From Alphaproteobacteria bacterium (lineage in GTDB: Bacteria; Myxococcota_A; UBA796; GCA-2862545): a stretch of 64,000 nt of DNA. The DNA lies in NCBI GenBank assembly GCA_020632915.1, contig JACKEP010000024.1, positions 1 to 64,000 of the forward strand. The letters are read 5' to 3'. The notes below the pieces were generated by a model. The model was not told the DNA's origin and searched no databases. It saw nothing but the letters and a program-made list of their open reading frames with translations. Positions 25,661 to 34,781 of this stretch are shown piece after piece. A program made the translations under genes and the position numbers. Position 1 is the stretch's first letter, and every line of letters starts with the position of its first letter.

Positions 25661-27187
25661 TCAGACCGCGGGCGCTTGTTCGGCCATCGGACCGTTCTGC
25701 GCGAGGAACTGACGCACCATCGCCGGGGGCAGCGGCTCGCACACCAGCCGACCCTGGGCCGTGGCGATGCCGGTGATCGTCCGCGCGGCCTTGAGCTGGT
25801 CGTGCGTCTCGACGTTCTTGACCGCCATGCGCCAGCCGCGGCGGGCGTGCAGGCTCGCGAAGGCGCGGGCGGTGACGGGGTCGAGCGCCTCGGCGGGCAG
25901 CTTGACGCCGCGGATGGCGGGGTGGGCCAGCGCGCGCAGGGTGTCTTCGTCCCACGTGGTGGCGTCGGCCCAGAGCTCGACGCCAAGCGCCAGGAGGCGT
26001 CCGAGGGTGACGGGGTCGGCCCGCTGGACCTCCAGCAGGTCGGGCGGTGGCAGCTCCAGGCGCACGGCCTGGGGCGGCAGGCCGCCGCGCTCCAGCGTGC
26101 CGATGAGGACGTCGAGGCTGCGGGCGTCGCGCAGCTGGGACGCGGACGTGTTCACGGCGGCGTACAGGTTGGGCGCGTAGCGTGTGCGCCAGCGCGGCAG
26201 GCGCGCGCAGGCGTCGGCGAACACGTGGACGCCGAGATCGAGGCCCGCACCGGAGCGCGCCACCGCGCCCACGAAGTCGCGGGCCTCCAGGACGCCACGG
26301 TCGGGGTGGTTCCAGCGCGCGAACGCCTCGATGCCCACCACGCCGAGCGTGCGGGCGTCGAGGATCGGCTGGTAGTGGGCGAGGACCTCCTGCTGATGGA
26401 TCGCGCGGCGGGCCTCGGTGGCGAGCTCACGGGCCATCACGAGGCGGTCGAGGGAGCGCGTGTCGTGGAAGCTCACCGGCTGGGACCCGAGCGTCGCCGC
26501 GGCCCGGGCATGGCCGACCAGCGCGTCGACGTCGGTGCCGTCGCCCGGGTACAGCGCGACGCCCAGCCGCACGGGGTGGTCGGTGTCGAGCCGGCTGGTG
26601 ACGTGCTCGCCGAGCCACGCGCAGCCGAAGGTCAGGTCGCGGTCGGACGCGGCGAGCACGACGGTGCCGTCGTCGAGCACCACCGACACCAGGCACGACA
26701 GCGGCGAGGCGGCGTCGGCGCCGGGGATCGCCTTGCGCACGCGCTGGCGGACGTCCGGAGGTGCGGTGGGCGCGTCCACGGCGATCACAGCCCACGTGGG
26801 CTCGGCTTGGGTGCGCTCGGTGAGCAGGCGGGCGAGCGCGGTCTTCTGCGACAGCGGCGTGCCGCCCACGGTCCGCGGCTCGTCGACGGTCGGCAGCGCT
26901 GCCGGGGTGTCGCGCCGGGGGTCCATCGTGTCGACGGTGGATGGCGCGGTCTCGGCCGTCACCGCACGGACGCTGCGCTCGGGGGTGTCGATCCATAGAC
27001 GCGCGGCGGCGAGCAGGCACAGCGCGGCGAGGCCGAGCACGACGCTCGTCGATCCCCGCCCGACGCCGACGAACACCGCCGCCAGCGTGGTGGACGCCAG
27101 GATGCCGGCGACGATCCACCACGTGCCCGACCACGCCGCGGCGCGCGGCGTCTTCAGGAGGCTGTGGTGACGATCCGTTCGCTGCAT
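25661..27187 (-). CDS. Membrane protein with degenerate GGDEF and EAL domains
   Basis: The product has 508 residues from ATG 27187. Two helices at about 20-65 anchor it. Residues about 100-245 resemble the end of a GGDEF domain (VRLGVALYPGDGTDVDALVGHARAA), but the GGDEF motif is missing. Residues about 250-500 are EAL-like: LAHYQPILDARTLGVVGIEAFARW, AVNTSASQLRD and GVKLPAEAL. The signature Glu-Ala-Leu reads E-A-F, the glutamate after the LEL strand is replaced by PPP, and the DDFGTG loop reads WADATTWDED. Loss of these metal ligands suggests no phosphodiesterase activity. A c-di-GMP receptor or protein-protein role is inferred. Confidence 0.85.
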   Translation of the reverse strand: MQRTDRHHSLLKTPRAAAWSGTWWIVAGILASTTLAAVFVGVGRGSTSVVLGLAALCLLAAARLWIDTPERSVRAVTAETAPSTVDTMDPRRDTPAALPTVDEPRTVGGTPLSQKTALARLLTERTQAEPTWAVIAVDAPTAPPDVRQRVRKAIPGADAASPLSCLVSVVLDDGTVVLAASDRDLTFGCAWLGEHVTSRLDTDHPVRLGVALYPGDGTDVDALVGHARAAATLGSQPVSFHDTRSLDRLVMARELATEARRAIHQQEVLAHYQPILDARTLGVVGIEAFARWNHPDRGVLEARDFVGAVARSGAGLDLGVHVFADACARLPRWRTRYAPNLYAAVNTSASQLRDARSLDVLIGTLERGGLPPQAVRLELPPPDLLEVQRADPVTLGRLLALGVELWADATTWDEDTLRALAHPAIRGVKLPAEALDPVTARAFASLHARRGWRMAVKNVETHDQLKAARTITGIATAQGRLVCEPLPPAMVRQFLAQNGPMAEQAPAV

Positions 27188-27294
27188 CGGACTTCCCGTG
27201 GATACGGCGAATCGGTACGGGAATGTTTGGACTTGAAGCGATGTCGGTGCGCGCGGGTCAAGCCCCGTCGGTCACCGTCGACCGTGGAGGACCG

Positions 27295-28152
27295 ATGAAC
27301 GACGACGCCGCCAGCCTGCTCCCCGACCCCACACCGTCCCGCCGGGCCTTCCTGGTCACCACGCTGGCCACGGGCTTTGCGCTGTCGGCCCGCCCGGCGC
27401 AGGCGTCCACCGTGGTCACCGCCGCCGACGGCCTCGACTGCGGCCCTGTGAGCGTGCCGGTCCCTGGGGGCACCAGCCCGGGCTACGTCGCGCGGCCCAA
27501 GGGCAAGGCCAACCCGCCGGTGGTGCTGGTGGTCCAGGAGATCTTCGGCCTGCACGAGCACATCCAGGACGTGTGCCGTCGTCTGGCGCGCGACGGCTTC
27601 ATGGCCGTGTCGGTGGAGCTGTACGCGCGCCAGGGCGACGTCACCAAGCTGACCGACATCCAGCAGGTGCTCGCCGTGGTGCGACAGGTGCCCGACGCCC
27701 AGGTGCTCGGCGATCTCGACGCCCTGGTGGCCTTCGCCAAGGCCCAGGGCGGCGACACGTCGAAGCTGGGCATCACCGGCTTCTGCTGGGGTGGGCGCAT
27801 CGTGTGGCTCTACGCCGCGCACCGCGCCGACCTGCGCGCCGGGGTGGCCTGGTACGGGCGCCTGCGGGGGGAGGCGAGCGCGCTGCAGCCGACGCACCCC
27901 CTCGACGTCGTCGCGTCGATCAAGGCCCCGGTGCTCGGGCTGTACGGCGCCAAGGACACCGGCATCCCGGTGGCCGACGTCACGGCGATGGACGCAGCGC
28001 TCACCCAGGCCGGCACACCGCACGCCTTCCACGTCTACGACGACGCCGGGCACGCGTTCCACGCCGACTACCGTCCCAGCTACGTCGAGGCCGACGCCAA
28101 GGACGGCTACCGCCGCATGCTCGCCTGGTTCCGCGAGCACGGCGTGGGCTGA
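27295..28152 (+). CDS. Dienelactone hydrolase family protein with Tat signal
   Basis: The 285-residue product starts at ATG 27295 behind GTGGAGGA. The N-terminus carries a twin-arginine motif, SRRAFL (15-20), then a hydrophobic stretch ending PAQAS, so it is probably exported folded. The dienelactone hydrolase triad is intact: Cys164 in GFCWGGR, Asp221 in YGAKDTGIP and His253 in DAGHAFHADY. These enzymes hydrolyse dienelactone or related carboxylic esters. No aromatic degradation genes adjoin it, so the substrate is open. It is divergent from the GGDEF/EAL protein. Confidence 0.88.
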   Translation: MNDDAASLLPDPTPSRRAFLVTTLATGFALSARPAQASTVVTAADGLDCGPVSVPVPGGTSPGYVARPKGKANPPVVLVVQEIFGLHEHIQDVCRRLARDGFMAVSVELYARQGDVTKLTDIQQVLAVVRQVPDAQVLGDLDALVAFAKAQGGDTSKLGITGFCWGGRIVWLYAAHRADLRAGVAWYGRLRGEASALQPTHPLDVVASIKAPVLGLYGAKDTGIPVADVTAMDAALTQAGTPHAFHVYDDAGHAFHADYRPSYVEADAKDGYRRMLAWFREHGVG

Positions 28153-28158
28153 CGGCCG

Positions 28159-28986
28159 TCAGGCCGGCGCGGCCGCGTGCAGCGCGAGGTCGGGGAAGCG
28201 CCGCATCAGGTGGCGCAGGAAGACGTAGAGCATCAGGCTCATCGCCGCCATCTCGACGCACTCCTCCGTGGCCTTGGAGAAGTGCAGCACGAAGGCGTGG
28301 CCGCTCTCGTTGCCGATCTCGCGGCCCAGCGTCGCGACGAGGTCGAAGCTGCCGAGCCAGGCGTAGAGGTTGAGGGCGTGGTCCGGGGCCAGGCCCTCGA
28401 AGAAGTCCATCACCACCGACAGCGCCATCAGCCCCATCGAGCCCACGACCATCAGCCGTCCGCGCAGGTCGTCGATCTCGCGGGCGACGAAGTACAGGAT
28501 GAACAGGCCCATGCCGCCGAAGAACGGCAGGAACACGAGCTGCCACGCGTAGGACGGGAAGCCGGTGACCTGGGTGGCGCCGGCGCCGAGGTCGTCGACG
28601 AACGTGCCGACGCGCTCGTGGAACATCGTGCCGTCGTCGGCGGCCAGGTACAGGAAGAAGGCGGCGAGGATCGTCCAGCCGAGCGTGCGGGCGCGGGGCG
28701 CGTCCTCGTGCCGCGACAGGCCGGCGTGGGCGAACAGCACCAGGCTGACGAGCACGGTCTGGGTCACCCCCACCCACGAGGCGAGGCCGTCCTCCCGCGT
28801 GGCGTTGAACACCCGACGCAGCGCCGAGGACGGGATCCAGCCCGCGTAGTTCAGGGTCGCGTCCATCAACAGCAGCGCCAGCTCGAGGCCCAGGGCCGCC
28901 CACAGCACGCGCTCGCACACCCTGTCGGGGTCGAACACCACCTCGGTGATGGACGAACGTACGTCGGGACGTGACGTGGCGTTCAC
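28159..28986 (-). CDS. Hypothetical polytopic membrane protein
   Basis: The 275-residue product begins at GTG 28986, preceded by the strong AGGAGG. About seven hydrophobic helices are visible (VLWAALGLELALLLMDA, VGVTQTVLVSLVLFAHAGL, LGWTILAAFFLYLAADD, VFLPFFGGMGLFILYFV, LMVVGSMGLMALSVVMDFF and others). Conserved-looking polar groups sit at helix ends: DDGTMFHERVG and GHAFVLHFSKATEECVEM, whose His and Glu residues could bind metal. No family is recognised. It ends five bases before the convergent dienelactone hydrolase stop. Confidence 0.65.
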   Translation of the reverse strand: MNATSRPDVRSSITEVVFDPDRVCERVLWAALGLELALLLMDATLNYAGWIPSSALRRVFNATREDGLASWVGVTQTVLVSLVLFAHAGLSRHEDAPRARTLGWTILAAFFLYLAADDGTMFHERVGTFVDDLGAGATQVTGFPSYAWQLVFLPFFGGMGLFILYFVAREIDDLRGRLMVVGSMGLMALSVVMDFFEGLAPDHALNLYAWLGSFDLVATLGREIGNESGHAFVLHFSKATEECVEMAAMSLMLYVFLRHLMRRFPDLALHAAAPA

Positions 28987-29088
28987 GGAGGCCTCCTGTC
29001 GGCCGCGCGCGCGACCGACCCTGGACTCCGTATCGGTCAGTACTGCCACGACTTGCGTCGAGTCGTGGGTGCGGCCCCGGGAGCGTCG

Positions 29089-29988
29089 ATGCCCGAACTG
29101 CCCGACGTCGCCGTCTATCGCGAGCGCCTGGAGGCGCTGACGGTGGGGCGTCCGCTCGACGCCGTGCGCCTGCGCAGCCCCTTCCTGCTGCGCACGGCAG
29201 TACCGCCGCTGTCCGAGGCCCACGGTCGCGTGGTGGTGGGCGTCCGGCGGATCGGCAAACGCCTCGCGCTCGGCCTGGACGGCGACCTGTGGCTGGTCAT
29301 CCACCTGATGGTGGCGGGAAGGCTGCGGTGGCGCAAGCGCGGCGCGGGCATCCCGGGGCGCGACGGGTTGGCCGCCTTCGACTTCGCCGACGGCACGCTG
29401 CTGTTCACCGAGGCGAGCAAGAAGAAGCGGGCCTCGCTGCACGTGGTGGCGGGCGAGGCCGGCCTCGCCGACTTCGACCGCGGCGGCCTCGATCCGCTCA
29501 CCGCCTCGGTCGCCGACGTGCGCGCCGCGCTGACGTCGGAGCGCCACACCCTCAAGCGAAGCCTCACCGATCCCACCCTGTTCGACGGCATCGGCGGAGC
29601 CTACGGCGACGAGATCCTCCACGCCGCCCGCCTGTCGCCGGTGCAGTGGTCGGATCGGGTGGACGACGCCGGCGTGGCGCGGCTGCACGCGGCGATGCGC
29701 GAGGTGCTGACGACGTGGACGGCGCGGTTCCGCGCCGAGGTGGGGGACGGCTTCCCGGAGGTGGTCACCGCCTTTCGTCCCGAGATGGCCGTGCACGGCA
29801 AGTTCGGCCAGCCGTGCCCGGTGTGCGGGGATCCGGTGCAGCGCATCGTCTACGCCGACCGGGAGACGAACTACTGCGCCACGTGCCAGACCGACGGCGT
29901 GCTGCTGCGCGATCGGGCGCTGTCACAGCTGCTCAAGGGCGACTGGCCGAAGACCCTCGAGGAGCTCGACGAGCTCAAGCGGCGTTGA
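29089..29988 (+). CDS. Fpg/Nei family DNA glycosylase
   Basis: The 299-residue product starts at ATG 29089. The mature N-terminus Pro-Glu-Leu-Pro-Asp-Val provides the catalytic Pro2 and Glu3 of formamidopyrimidine-DNA glycosylase/endonuclease VIII. A Lys in GKRLAL fits the conserved catalytic lysine. A helix-two-turn-helix region follows (LTDPTLFDGIGGAYGDEILHAA), and a zinc finger CPVCG...YCATCQ ends the domain. The family removes oxidised bases and nicks the abasic site. Fpg and Nei cannot be separated here. The last 30 residues extend past the zinc finger. Confidence 0.92.
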   Translation: MPELPDVAVYRERLEALTVGRPLDAVRLRSPFLLRTAVPPLSEAHGRVVVGVRRIGKRLALGLDGDLWLVIHLMVAGRLRWRKRGAGIPGRDGLAAFDFADGTLLFTEASKKKRASLHVVAGEAGLADFDRGGLDPLTASVADVRAALTSERHTLKRSLTDPTLFDGIGGAYGDEILHAARLSPVQWSDRVDDAGVARLHAAMREVLTTWTARFRAEVGDGFPEVVTAFRPEMAVHGKFGQPCPVCGDPVQRIVYADRETNYCATCQTDGVLLRDRALSQLLKGDWPKTLEELDELKRR

Positions 29989-30037
29989 CGCAGCGTCAGC
30001 GCGCGCCGATGCCCGGTGCGCACGGCCGCGGCCGCGG

Positions 30038-30043
30038 TAGGCT
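30038..30043 (+). promoter_or_regulatory. -10-like TAGGCT upstream of the CoA-binding protein gene
   Basis: TAGGCT lies 16 bases before the ATG at 30060 and would give a very short leader. The same hexamer or TAGCCT precedes several other genes here. No good -35 is seen. Confidence 0.25.
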
Positions 30044-30059
30044 GAGGGCGGAGGTGTGC

Positions 30060-30569
30060 ATGGCCCACCCGCTGCAGGACGTGATGGCCGCCGCCGACGG
30101 CTTCCTCGTGATCGGCGAGTCGTCGAAGGGGCGCTTCCCGGCGATGTCGTTCGCCGCCTACACCGCGGTCGGCAAGCGGTTCTACGTGGTCGACCTCGAC
30201 GGCCTGTCCGAGAGCCGCGGTCCGGTCAAGGGCGGCAAGGTGTACGGCAGCATCGACGAGCTGCCCGCCGAGCGCGGGGATCTGGCCGTGCTGTGGGTCC
30301 ACCCCCACACCGCGTCGCGTGCCGTGGAGCTCGCGCACGCCGCCGGGTGCACGCGGGTGTGGTTCAGCTTCCAGACCGGCCACCCCGACGCCGTGGCGCG
30401 GGCTCGCGAGCTCGGGATGGAGGTCGTCGAGATCGGGCGGTGCCCGGTGTACTACCTGGACGGCACGCCCGCGGCGTGTCGCATGCACACCGCCGTCACG
30501 CGGCTGTCGGGCACCTGGCGACGTCCGCCGCAGCTCGATCCCTCGGTGCCGCGCAAGGAGCTCGTGTAG
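30060..30569 (+). CDS. CoA-binding domain protein (YccU-like)
   Basis: The product is 169 residues from ATG 30060, with GGAGG upstream. It is a single Rossmann-like CoA-binding domain: FLVIGESSKGRFPAMS, FYVVDLDG, KVYGSIDELP, LAVLWVHPHTA and VWFSFQTGHPDAVARAREL. A conserved Cys in IGRCPVYYLDG matches the family. Such proteins bind CoA or nucleotides, but no reaction is established. It follows the DNA glycosylase by 71 bases on the same strand. Confidence 0.8.
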   Translation: MAHPLQDVMAAADGFLVIGESSKGRFPAMSFAAYTAVGKRFYVVDLDGLSESRGPVKGGKVYGSIDELPAERGDLAVLWVHPHTASRAVELAHAAGCTRVWFSFQTGHPDAVARARELGMEVVEIGRCPVYYLDGTPAACRMHTAVTRLSGTWRRPPQLDPSVPRKELV

Positions 30570-30644
30570 CGGCTCCCCACGGCACCGTCGCCGCCTCGGC
30601 ACCCACACCGGGGCCGCGCGTGGCAAGCTGTCGGGGGAGGGGCG

Positions 30645-31814
30645 GTGCAGCGCTACGACGCCATCGTGGTCGGGGCCGGACCGGCGGGGCTGTCGCTCGC
30701 CGAGGCGCTGCTCGACGGCCCGATGCGTGGTCGGCAGGTGCTCGTCGTCGACGCGCCGAGCGCGGCGGCCGATCGGCACGCGTTCGCGTGGTGGTCGGAT
30801 CGGCCGCTGCGGTGGGACGATCTGGCGTGGGCGAGCTGGTCGCGGGTGGCGGTGCGGGGGCCGGGCCAGCGCACGGCGGTCGATCTGGGCGCGTGGCGCT
30901 ACCGGGTGATCGACGGCGAGGTGCTGCAGCGCACCGTGCGCACCCGACTCCAGGGGCGCGCGGGCCTGACCTGGATCGAGGCCACCGTCGACGGCATCGA
31001 GGACGGGCTCACGGAGGCCCGCGTGGTGGCCGGCGCGCAGGCGTGGCACGGGTCGTGGGTGTTCGACAGCCGCTACCGCCTGGGCGATCACGTCGTCGAC
31101 GACGGGGCGGTCGACCTGCGGCAGGCGTTCTCCGGCTGGTGGATCCGGGCGCCGCGCCCGCTGTTCGACCCCGACCTGCCCGTGCTGATGGACCTCAACC
31201 TGCCCCAGGACACGCACCTGCGGTTCCTCTACGTGCTGCCGCGCTCGCCCACGGAGGCGCTCGTGGAGGGCGTGAGCATGGGCCCCGACGCGAGCGTGCC
31301 CGACGTGCCCGCGTGGGTGGCGCGCAACCTCGGGGACGACGTGGAGGTCACCCGCGCCGAAGGGGGGATCACCCCGATGACCACGGGCACGTTCCCCCGC
31401 CGGGCCGGTCGGCGCGTGCTGAAGGTGGGGGTGGCCGGCGGGCGGATCAAGCCGTCCACCGGCTACGCGCTCGCCCGCATCCTCGCCGACACCGACGCGA
31501 TCGTCGCCTCGCTGCAGCGCCACGGTCACCCGTTCGATCTGCCCGGTGACGGCTGGCTGTGGCGCTTCCTCGACGCGGTGCTGCTCGACGTCCTCGCGCG
31601 CCGTCCGGCCGCCGTCGCCCGCGGCTTCCTGGCCCTGTTCGCCCACAACACGGGGCCCCGCGTGCTGCGCTTCCTCGATCAGCGCGCCGGCGTGCGCGAC
31701 GTGCTGGCGGTCGGGCTGTCGCTGCCGTGGTGGCCCTTCCTCCGGGCGATGGTCACCCGGGTGGCCGGCACCGTCGCGCGGCGCCTGCGTCCGAGGCCCG
31801 CGCTGCCGGGATAG
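30645..31814 (+). CDS. Lycopene cyclase family FAD-dependent protein
   Basis: The 389-residue product starts at GTG 30645 with GGGGAGG upstream. An N-terminal dinucleotide-binding fold (YDAIVVGAGPAGLSLAEALL) is followed by lycopene beta-cyclase features: FDSRYRL then VDLRQAFSGWWI, LPVLMDLNLPQ, FLYVLPRSPTEALVE, and GGRIKPSTGYALARI. These match CrtY-type cyclases, which close the rings of lycopene. No phytoene synthase or desaturase gene lies in the window, so the rest of a carotenoid pathway must be elsewhere. Confidence 0.85.
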   Translation: MQRYDAIVVGAGPAGLSLAEALLDGPMRGRQVLVVDAPSAAADRHAFAWWSDRPLRWDDLAWASWSRVAVRGPGQRTAVDLGAWRYRVIDGEVLQRTVRTRLQGRAGLTWIEATVDGIEDGLTEARVVAGAQAWHGSWVFDSRYRLGDHVVDDGAVDLRQAFSGWWIRAPRPLFDPDLPVLMDLNLPQDTHLRFLYVLPRSPTEALVEGVSMGPDASVPDVPAWVARNLGDDVEVTRAEGGITPMTTGTFPRRAGRRVLKVGVAGGRIKPSTGYALARILADTDAIVASLQRHGHPFDLPGDGWLWRFLDAVLLDVLARRPAAVARGFLALFAHNTGPRVLRFLDQRAGVRDVLAVGLSLPWWPFLRAMVTRVAGTVARRLRPRPALPG

Positions 31815-31848
31815 CTGCTCGACCTCGTGTGCGTTGCCTGGAGTCCCG

Positions 31849-32343
31849 ATGCCCCCCGTGCCGACCGTACCCACCGCCGACCTGTCCGACGCCCACGCCG
31901 ACGTGATCGGCTACCTCGAGCCGCTGTTCCGGCACTACGGCGGGGCGCGCTGCTTCGGCGGCCCGATCCGCACCGTGAAGTGCTTCGAGGACAACACCGT
32001 GGTGCGCGAGGCGCTGGAGCAGCCGGGCGACGGCAGCGTGCTGGTCGTCGATGGCGGCGGGTCGCTGCGCTGCGCGCTGGTCGGCGGCAACCTCGCCACG
32101 CTCGCCCACCGCAACGGCTGGGCGGGCATCCTGGTGTTCGGCTGCGTCCGCGACGCCGTCGAGCTGATCGAGGCCCCCGTGGGCGTGATGGCGCTGGGCA
32201 CCCACCCGCGCAAGAGCTGGAAGCGCGGGGAGGGGGAGGTCGACCTCGAGGTGGGCTTCGCGGGGGTCACCCTGGAGCCCGGTGCGTGGCTCTACGCCGA
32301 CGACGATGGGGTGATCGTGGCGCCCCACCGCCTCGACGCCTGA
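31849..32343 (+). CDS. rraA: RraA family protein
   Basis: The product has 164 residues from ATG 31849. It matches the RraA family: CFGGPIRTVKCFEDN, VLVVDGGGSLRCALVGGNLA, GWAGILVFGCVRDAVEL and GTHPRKS. In Escherichia coli RraA binds RNase E and restrains RNA degradation. Many homologues instead, or also, act as HMG/CHA-type aldolases, which use the same Asp-containing CVRD region. Which role applies cannot be decided from sequence. It follows the lycopene cyclase by 34 bases. Confidence 0.9.
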   Translation: MPPVPTVPTADLSDAHADVIGYLEPLFRHYGGARCFGGPIRTVKCFEDNTVVREALEQPGDGSVLVVDGGGSLRCALVGGNLATLAHRNGWAGILVFGCVRDAVELIEAPVGVMALGTHPRKSWKRGEGEVDLEVGFAGVTLEPGAWLYADDDGVIVAPHRLDA

Positions 32344-32349
32344 GCGACG

Positions 32350-32377
32350 CGCGGGCGCCCGTCGCCGGACGCCCGCG
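32350..32377. terminator. Hairpin between convergent rraA and 5'-nucleotidase genes
   Basis: CGCGGGCG at 32350-32357 pairs perfectly with CGCCCGCG at 32370-32377 over a 12-base loop. It is six bases past the rraA stop and ten from the opposing stop. It has no T-run. Confidence 0.5.
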
Positions 32378-32386
32378 ACGACCGCG

Positions 32387-34552
32387 TCAGGGAAGGAACG
32401 TGACGCGACCCTGCCCGCCCTCGGGGTAGTCGACGGCCGGCACGGTACCGCCGAGCCCGTCGACGATGAAGGTGCGGAGCGCCTGCTGGTAGCTGACGCC
32501 GAGCACCTCGAAGGGCAGGCCGCGGAACGGGTAGCCGTCGCCGCCGCGGGCGAGGAAGTCGATGACCGCGATGTCGAGGTCGGCGCCGGGCTGCACCACG
32601 CCGCCGGTCACCAGCACGGTGCCGTCGTCCAGCGTCAGCTCCACCACCCGGGAGCCGGGCTGGGTGATCACGCCGCTGCCGTCGGCGAGCTGGGGCGTGC
32701 CGGACAGGTCGTAGACCACCGACAGGCCGGCGACCTGGGCGAAGCGACCGTCGGTGAACTCGACGCGCGACGCCGCGTTCTCGAAGAGCTCCTTGACCTG
32801 GTCGCGGGACACGCCCGGCACGATGGTCAGGAAGTTCGAGAAGGGCAGCATGTCGAAGGTGTCGAGCTCGGTCAGGTCGCCGACCGGGATCACGTCGTCG
32901 TTGCGGATGCCGCCGCCGTTGGTGAACGCGAACGCCGGCGAGGGCAGCGCGCGCACGGGGGCGAGCGCACGGGCCTGCCACAGGAAGGCGTCGGCGATCA
33001 GATCGCCCTGGTTGGTCTCCTGGGTGCGGACGTGGCTGCGCACGCCGTCGAGCGCCACCTCGGTGGTGCCGATGACGGAGGCCGCGAGATCGTCGACGGC
33101 GGCCTGGATCGGGGTCTCCACGGTGGCGGCGATCGTGGCGTCGGGGGTGACGGCGTCGTCGTAGGCGCCGCCGATGACGCGCTGCGGGCCCGACAGGCCG
33201 TCGTCGACACCGACGACGCGGCCGGCGCCGTCGAAGCGCGCGACCAGGCGACCGATGTAGCGGTAGCCGCCGCTCGTGGTGACGACGGGCACGCTGGCGC
33301 CGTCCGCGCCCACGGCGGTGAGCGGGTAGGCCCCGTCGGGCGCGGGGGCGCCGGGCAGCAGCAGGTCGTCGGGGTTGGCGAGCAGCTCGTCGCCGCCGCC
33401 GGCCACCGCGAGGTCGACGCCCGACAGCGTGGGCAGCAGGGCGAGGTCCTCGTCGACGCTCTGCAGGTGGGAGATCAGCACGATGATGTCGACGCCCTGG
33501 GCCGTCAGCGCGTCGATCTCGGCCTGGACGGCAGGGCCGACGGCGTTCACGACGACGTCGCGCGGCGAGCTGATCTGCGGCAGCACCTCGGTGGTGGCGC
33601 CGACGATGCCCACCTGGCGGCCGGCGACGGTCACGACGTGGGAGCTGGCGATGCGACCGGCCTGGGCCAGGGCGTGCAGGGCGGCCTCGGCGCTCACGTC
33701 GAGGTTGGCCGACAGGAAGGTCTCCCCGTTCGGGAAGCCGCTGATGAAGTCGGCGAGGACGTCGGGGCCGAAGTCGAAGTCGTGGTTGCCCAGGCACAGG
33801 GCATCGAAGCCCGCGGCGCCGAGCACGAGGCTGTCGTAGAACGGGACGCCGTGGTCGAGGCTGGCGCCGAACACCGGTCCGGCCAGGTAGTTGTCGCCCG
33901 AGGTGACGGCGACCACGCCCGCGGCGTCGCCGCTGCGGCCGTAGCCGGCGGCCTCGCCGCGCAGGGCGTCCATGAGGGCGACGAAGCGTGCGGCCCCACC
34001 GGCGTCGCCGTCGGGCAGCAGGAGCGACTCGCCGTCGTTGGCGTGCAGCAGCGTCAGCCACAGCTCGGGGGCCTCGACGTCGTCCTCCAACAGGTTGGAG
34101 ATGCGGTAGGCCGCGCCGTCCACCGCGACGGCCTGCAGGTCGATGGGGCCGAGCGTGGCGTTCGCGGGCACGGCGACGTCGAACACCACGGTGCCGTGGG
34201 CGTCGGCCGTGCCGGCGCCGAGGCGGGCGGCGCGGCGCTTGAGGTCGAGGCAGTCGGGGGCGAGCTGAGGCGGGCACACGGGCGTGCCGATCTGCGCGCG
34301 GCTCGACAGCAGGTAGACCCGCGCGCCGGGGGCGGCGTTGTAGACCACCACGCGGGCGGAGCCGCCGGCGACGAGGTCGTCGAAGGCCGTCAGCGCGAGC
34401 GTGGTGGGCGCTGGCGGCAGCTGGTCGTCGGGGAACGACGCCACCGACGCGCTGGCGACGATGCCCTCGGGGTCGGGGGACGTGGCGAGCTCGCCGGGCG
34501 CGGTGGCGCAGGCGGCGAGCGACAGCAGGATGGACAGGGAGACGGGACGCAT
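32387..34552 (-). CDS. 5'-nucleotidase/metallophosphatase lipoprotein with extra N-terminal module
   Basis: The 721-residue product starts at ATG 34552, behind AGGAGGT; the signal ends in a LAAC lipobox (Cys15). Residues about 50-145 are the module shared with the lipoproteins at 329-898 and 36783-38693 (APGARVYLL, CPPQLAPDCLDL, GTADAHG, VP...LQAVAV). The dinuclear-metal phosphoesterase follows: LTLLHANDGE, TSGDNYLAG, GNHDFDFG and LISHLQSVDE. The C-terminal 5'-nucleotidase domain carries TNQGDLIADA, FTNGGGIRND and RGGDGYPF. The common first motif D-x-H is not obvious, since HAND stands in its place as in many of the family. Envelope release of phosphate from nucleotides is the expected role. 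Confidence 0.9.
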   Translation of the reverse strand: MRPVSLSILLSLAACATAPGELATSPDPEGIVASASVASFPDDQLPPAPTTLALTAFDDLVAGGSARVVVYNAAPGARVYLLSSRAQIGTPVCPPQLAPDCLDLKRRAARLGAGTADAHGTVVFDVAVPANATLGPIDLQAVAVDGAAYRISNLLEDDVEAPELWLTLLHANDGESLLLPDGDAGGAARFVALMDALRGEAAGYGRSGDAAGVVAVTSGDNYLAGPVFGASLDHGVPFYDSLVLGAAGFDALCLGNHDFDFGPDVLADFISGFPNGETFLSANLDVSAEAALHALAQAGRIASSHVVTVAGRQVGIVGATTEVLPQISSPRDVVVNAVGPAVQAEIDALTAQGVDIIVLISHLQSVDEDLALLPTLSGVDLAVAGGGDELLANPDDLLLPGAPAPDGAYPLTAVGADGASVPVVTTSGGYRYIGRLVARFDGAGRVVGVDDGLSGPQRVIGGAYDDAVTPDATIAATVETPIQAAVDDLAASVIGTTEVALDGVRSHVRTQETNQGDLIADAFLWQARALAPVRALPSPAFAFTNGGGIRNDDVIPVGDLTELDTFDMLPFSNFLTIVPGVSRDQVKELFENAASRVEFTDGRFAQVAGLSVVYDLSGTPQLADGSGVITQPGSRVVELTLDDGTVLVTGGVVQPGADLDIAVIDFLARGGDGYPFRGLPFEVLGVSYQQALRTFIVDGLGGTVPAVDYPEGGQGRVTFLP

Positions 34553-34781
34553 GGGCAGACCTCCTGGGTGCTCCGGAGGCGTAGCGACGGTGGACGGACC
34601 CGCGCCGTGCACGGACGGTGGCGATGCCGCGACGATGGTTCGACCGCCGTGACGGCCGGGCGAAGGCGTGAACGTGCGGTGGCGGTCGCCGTGGATACCG
34701 GCCGGATCGTGCCGCTCGCGTGCCGCGTGCGCCCCGGTGCCGCGCTGGGGCATGATGGCGCCCGCGTTCCCCGGAGTCGTG

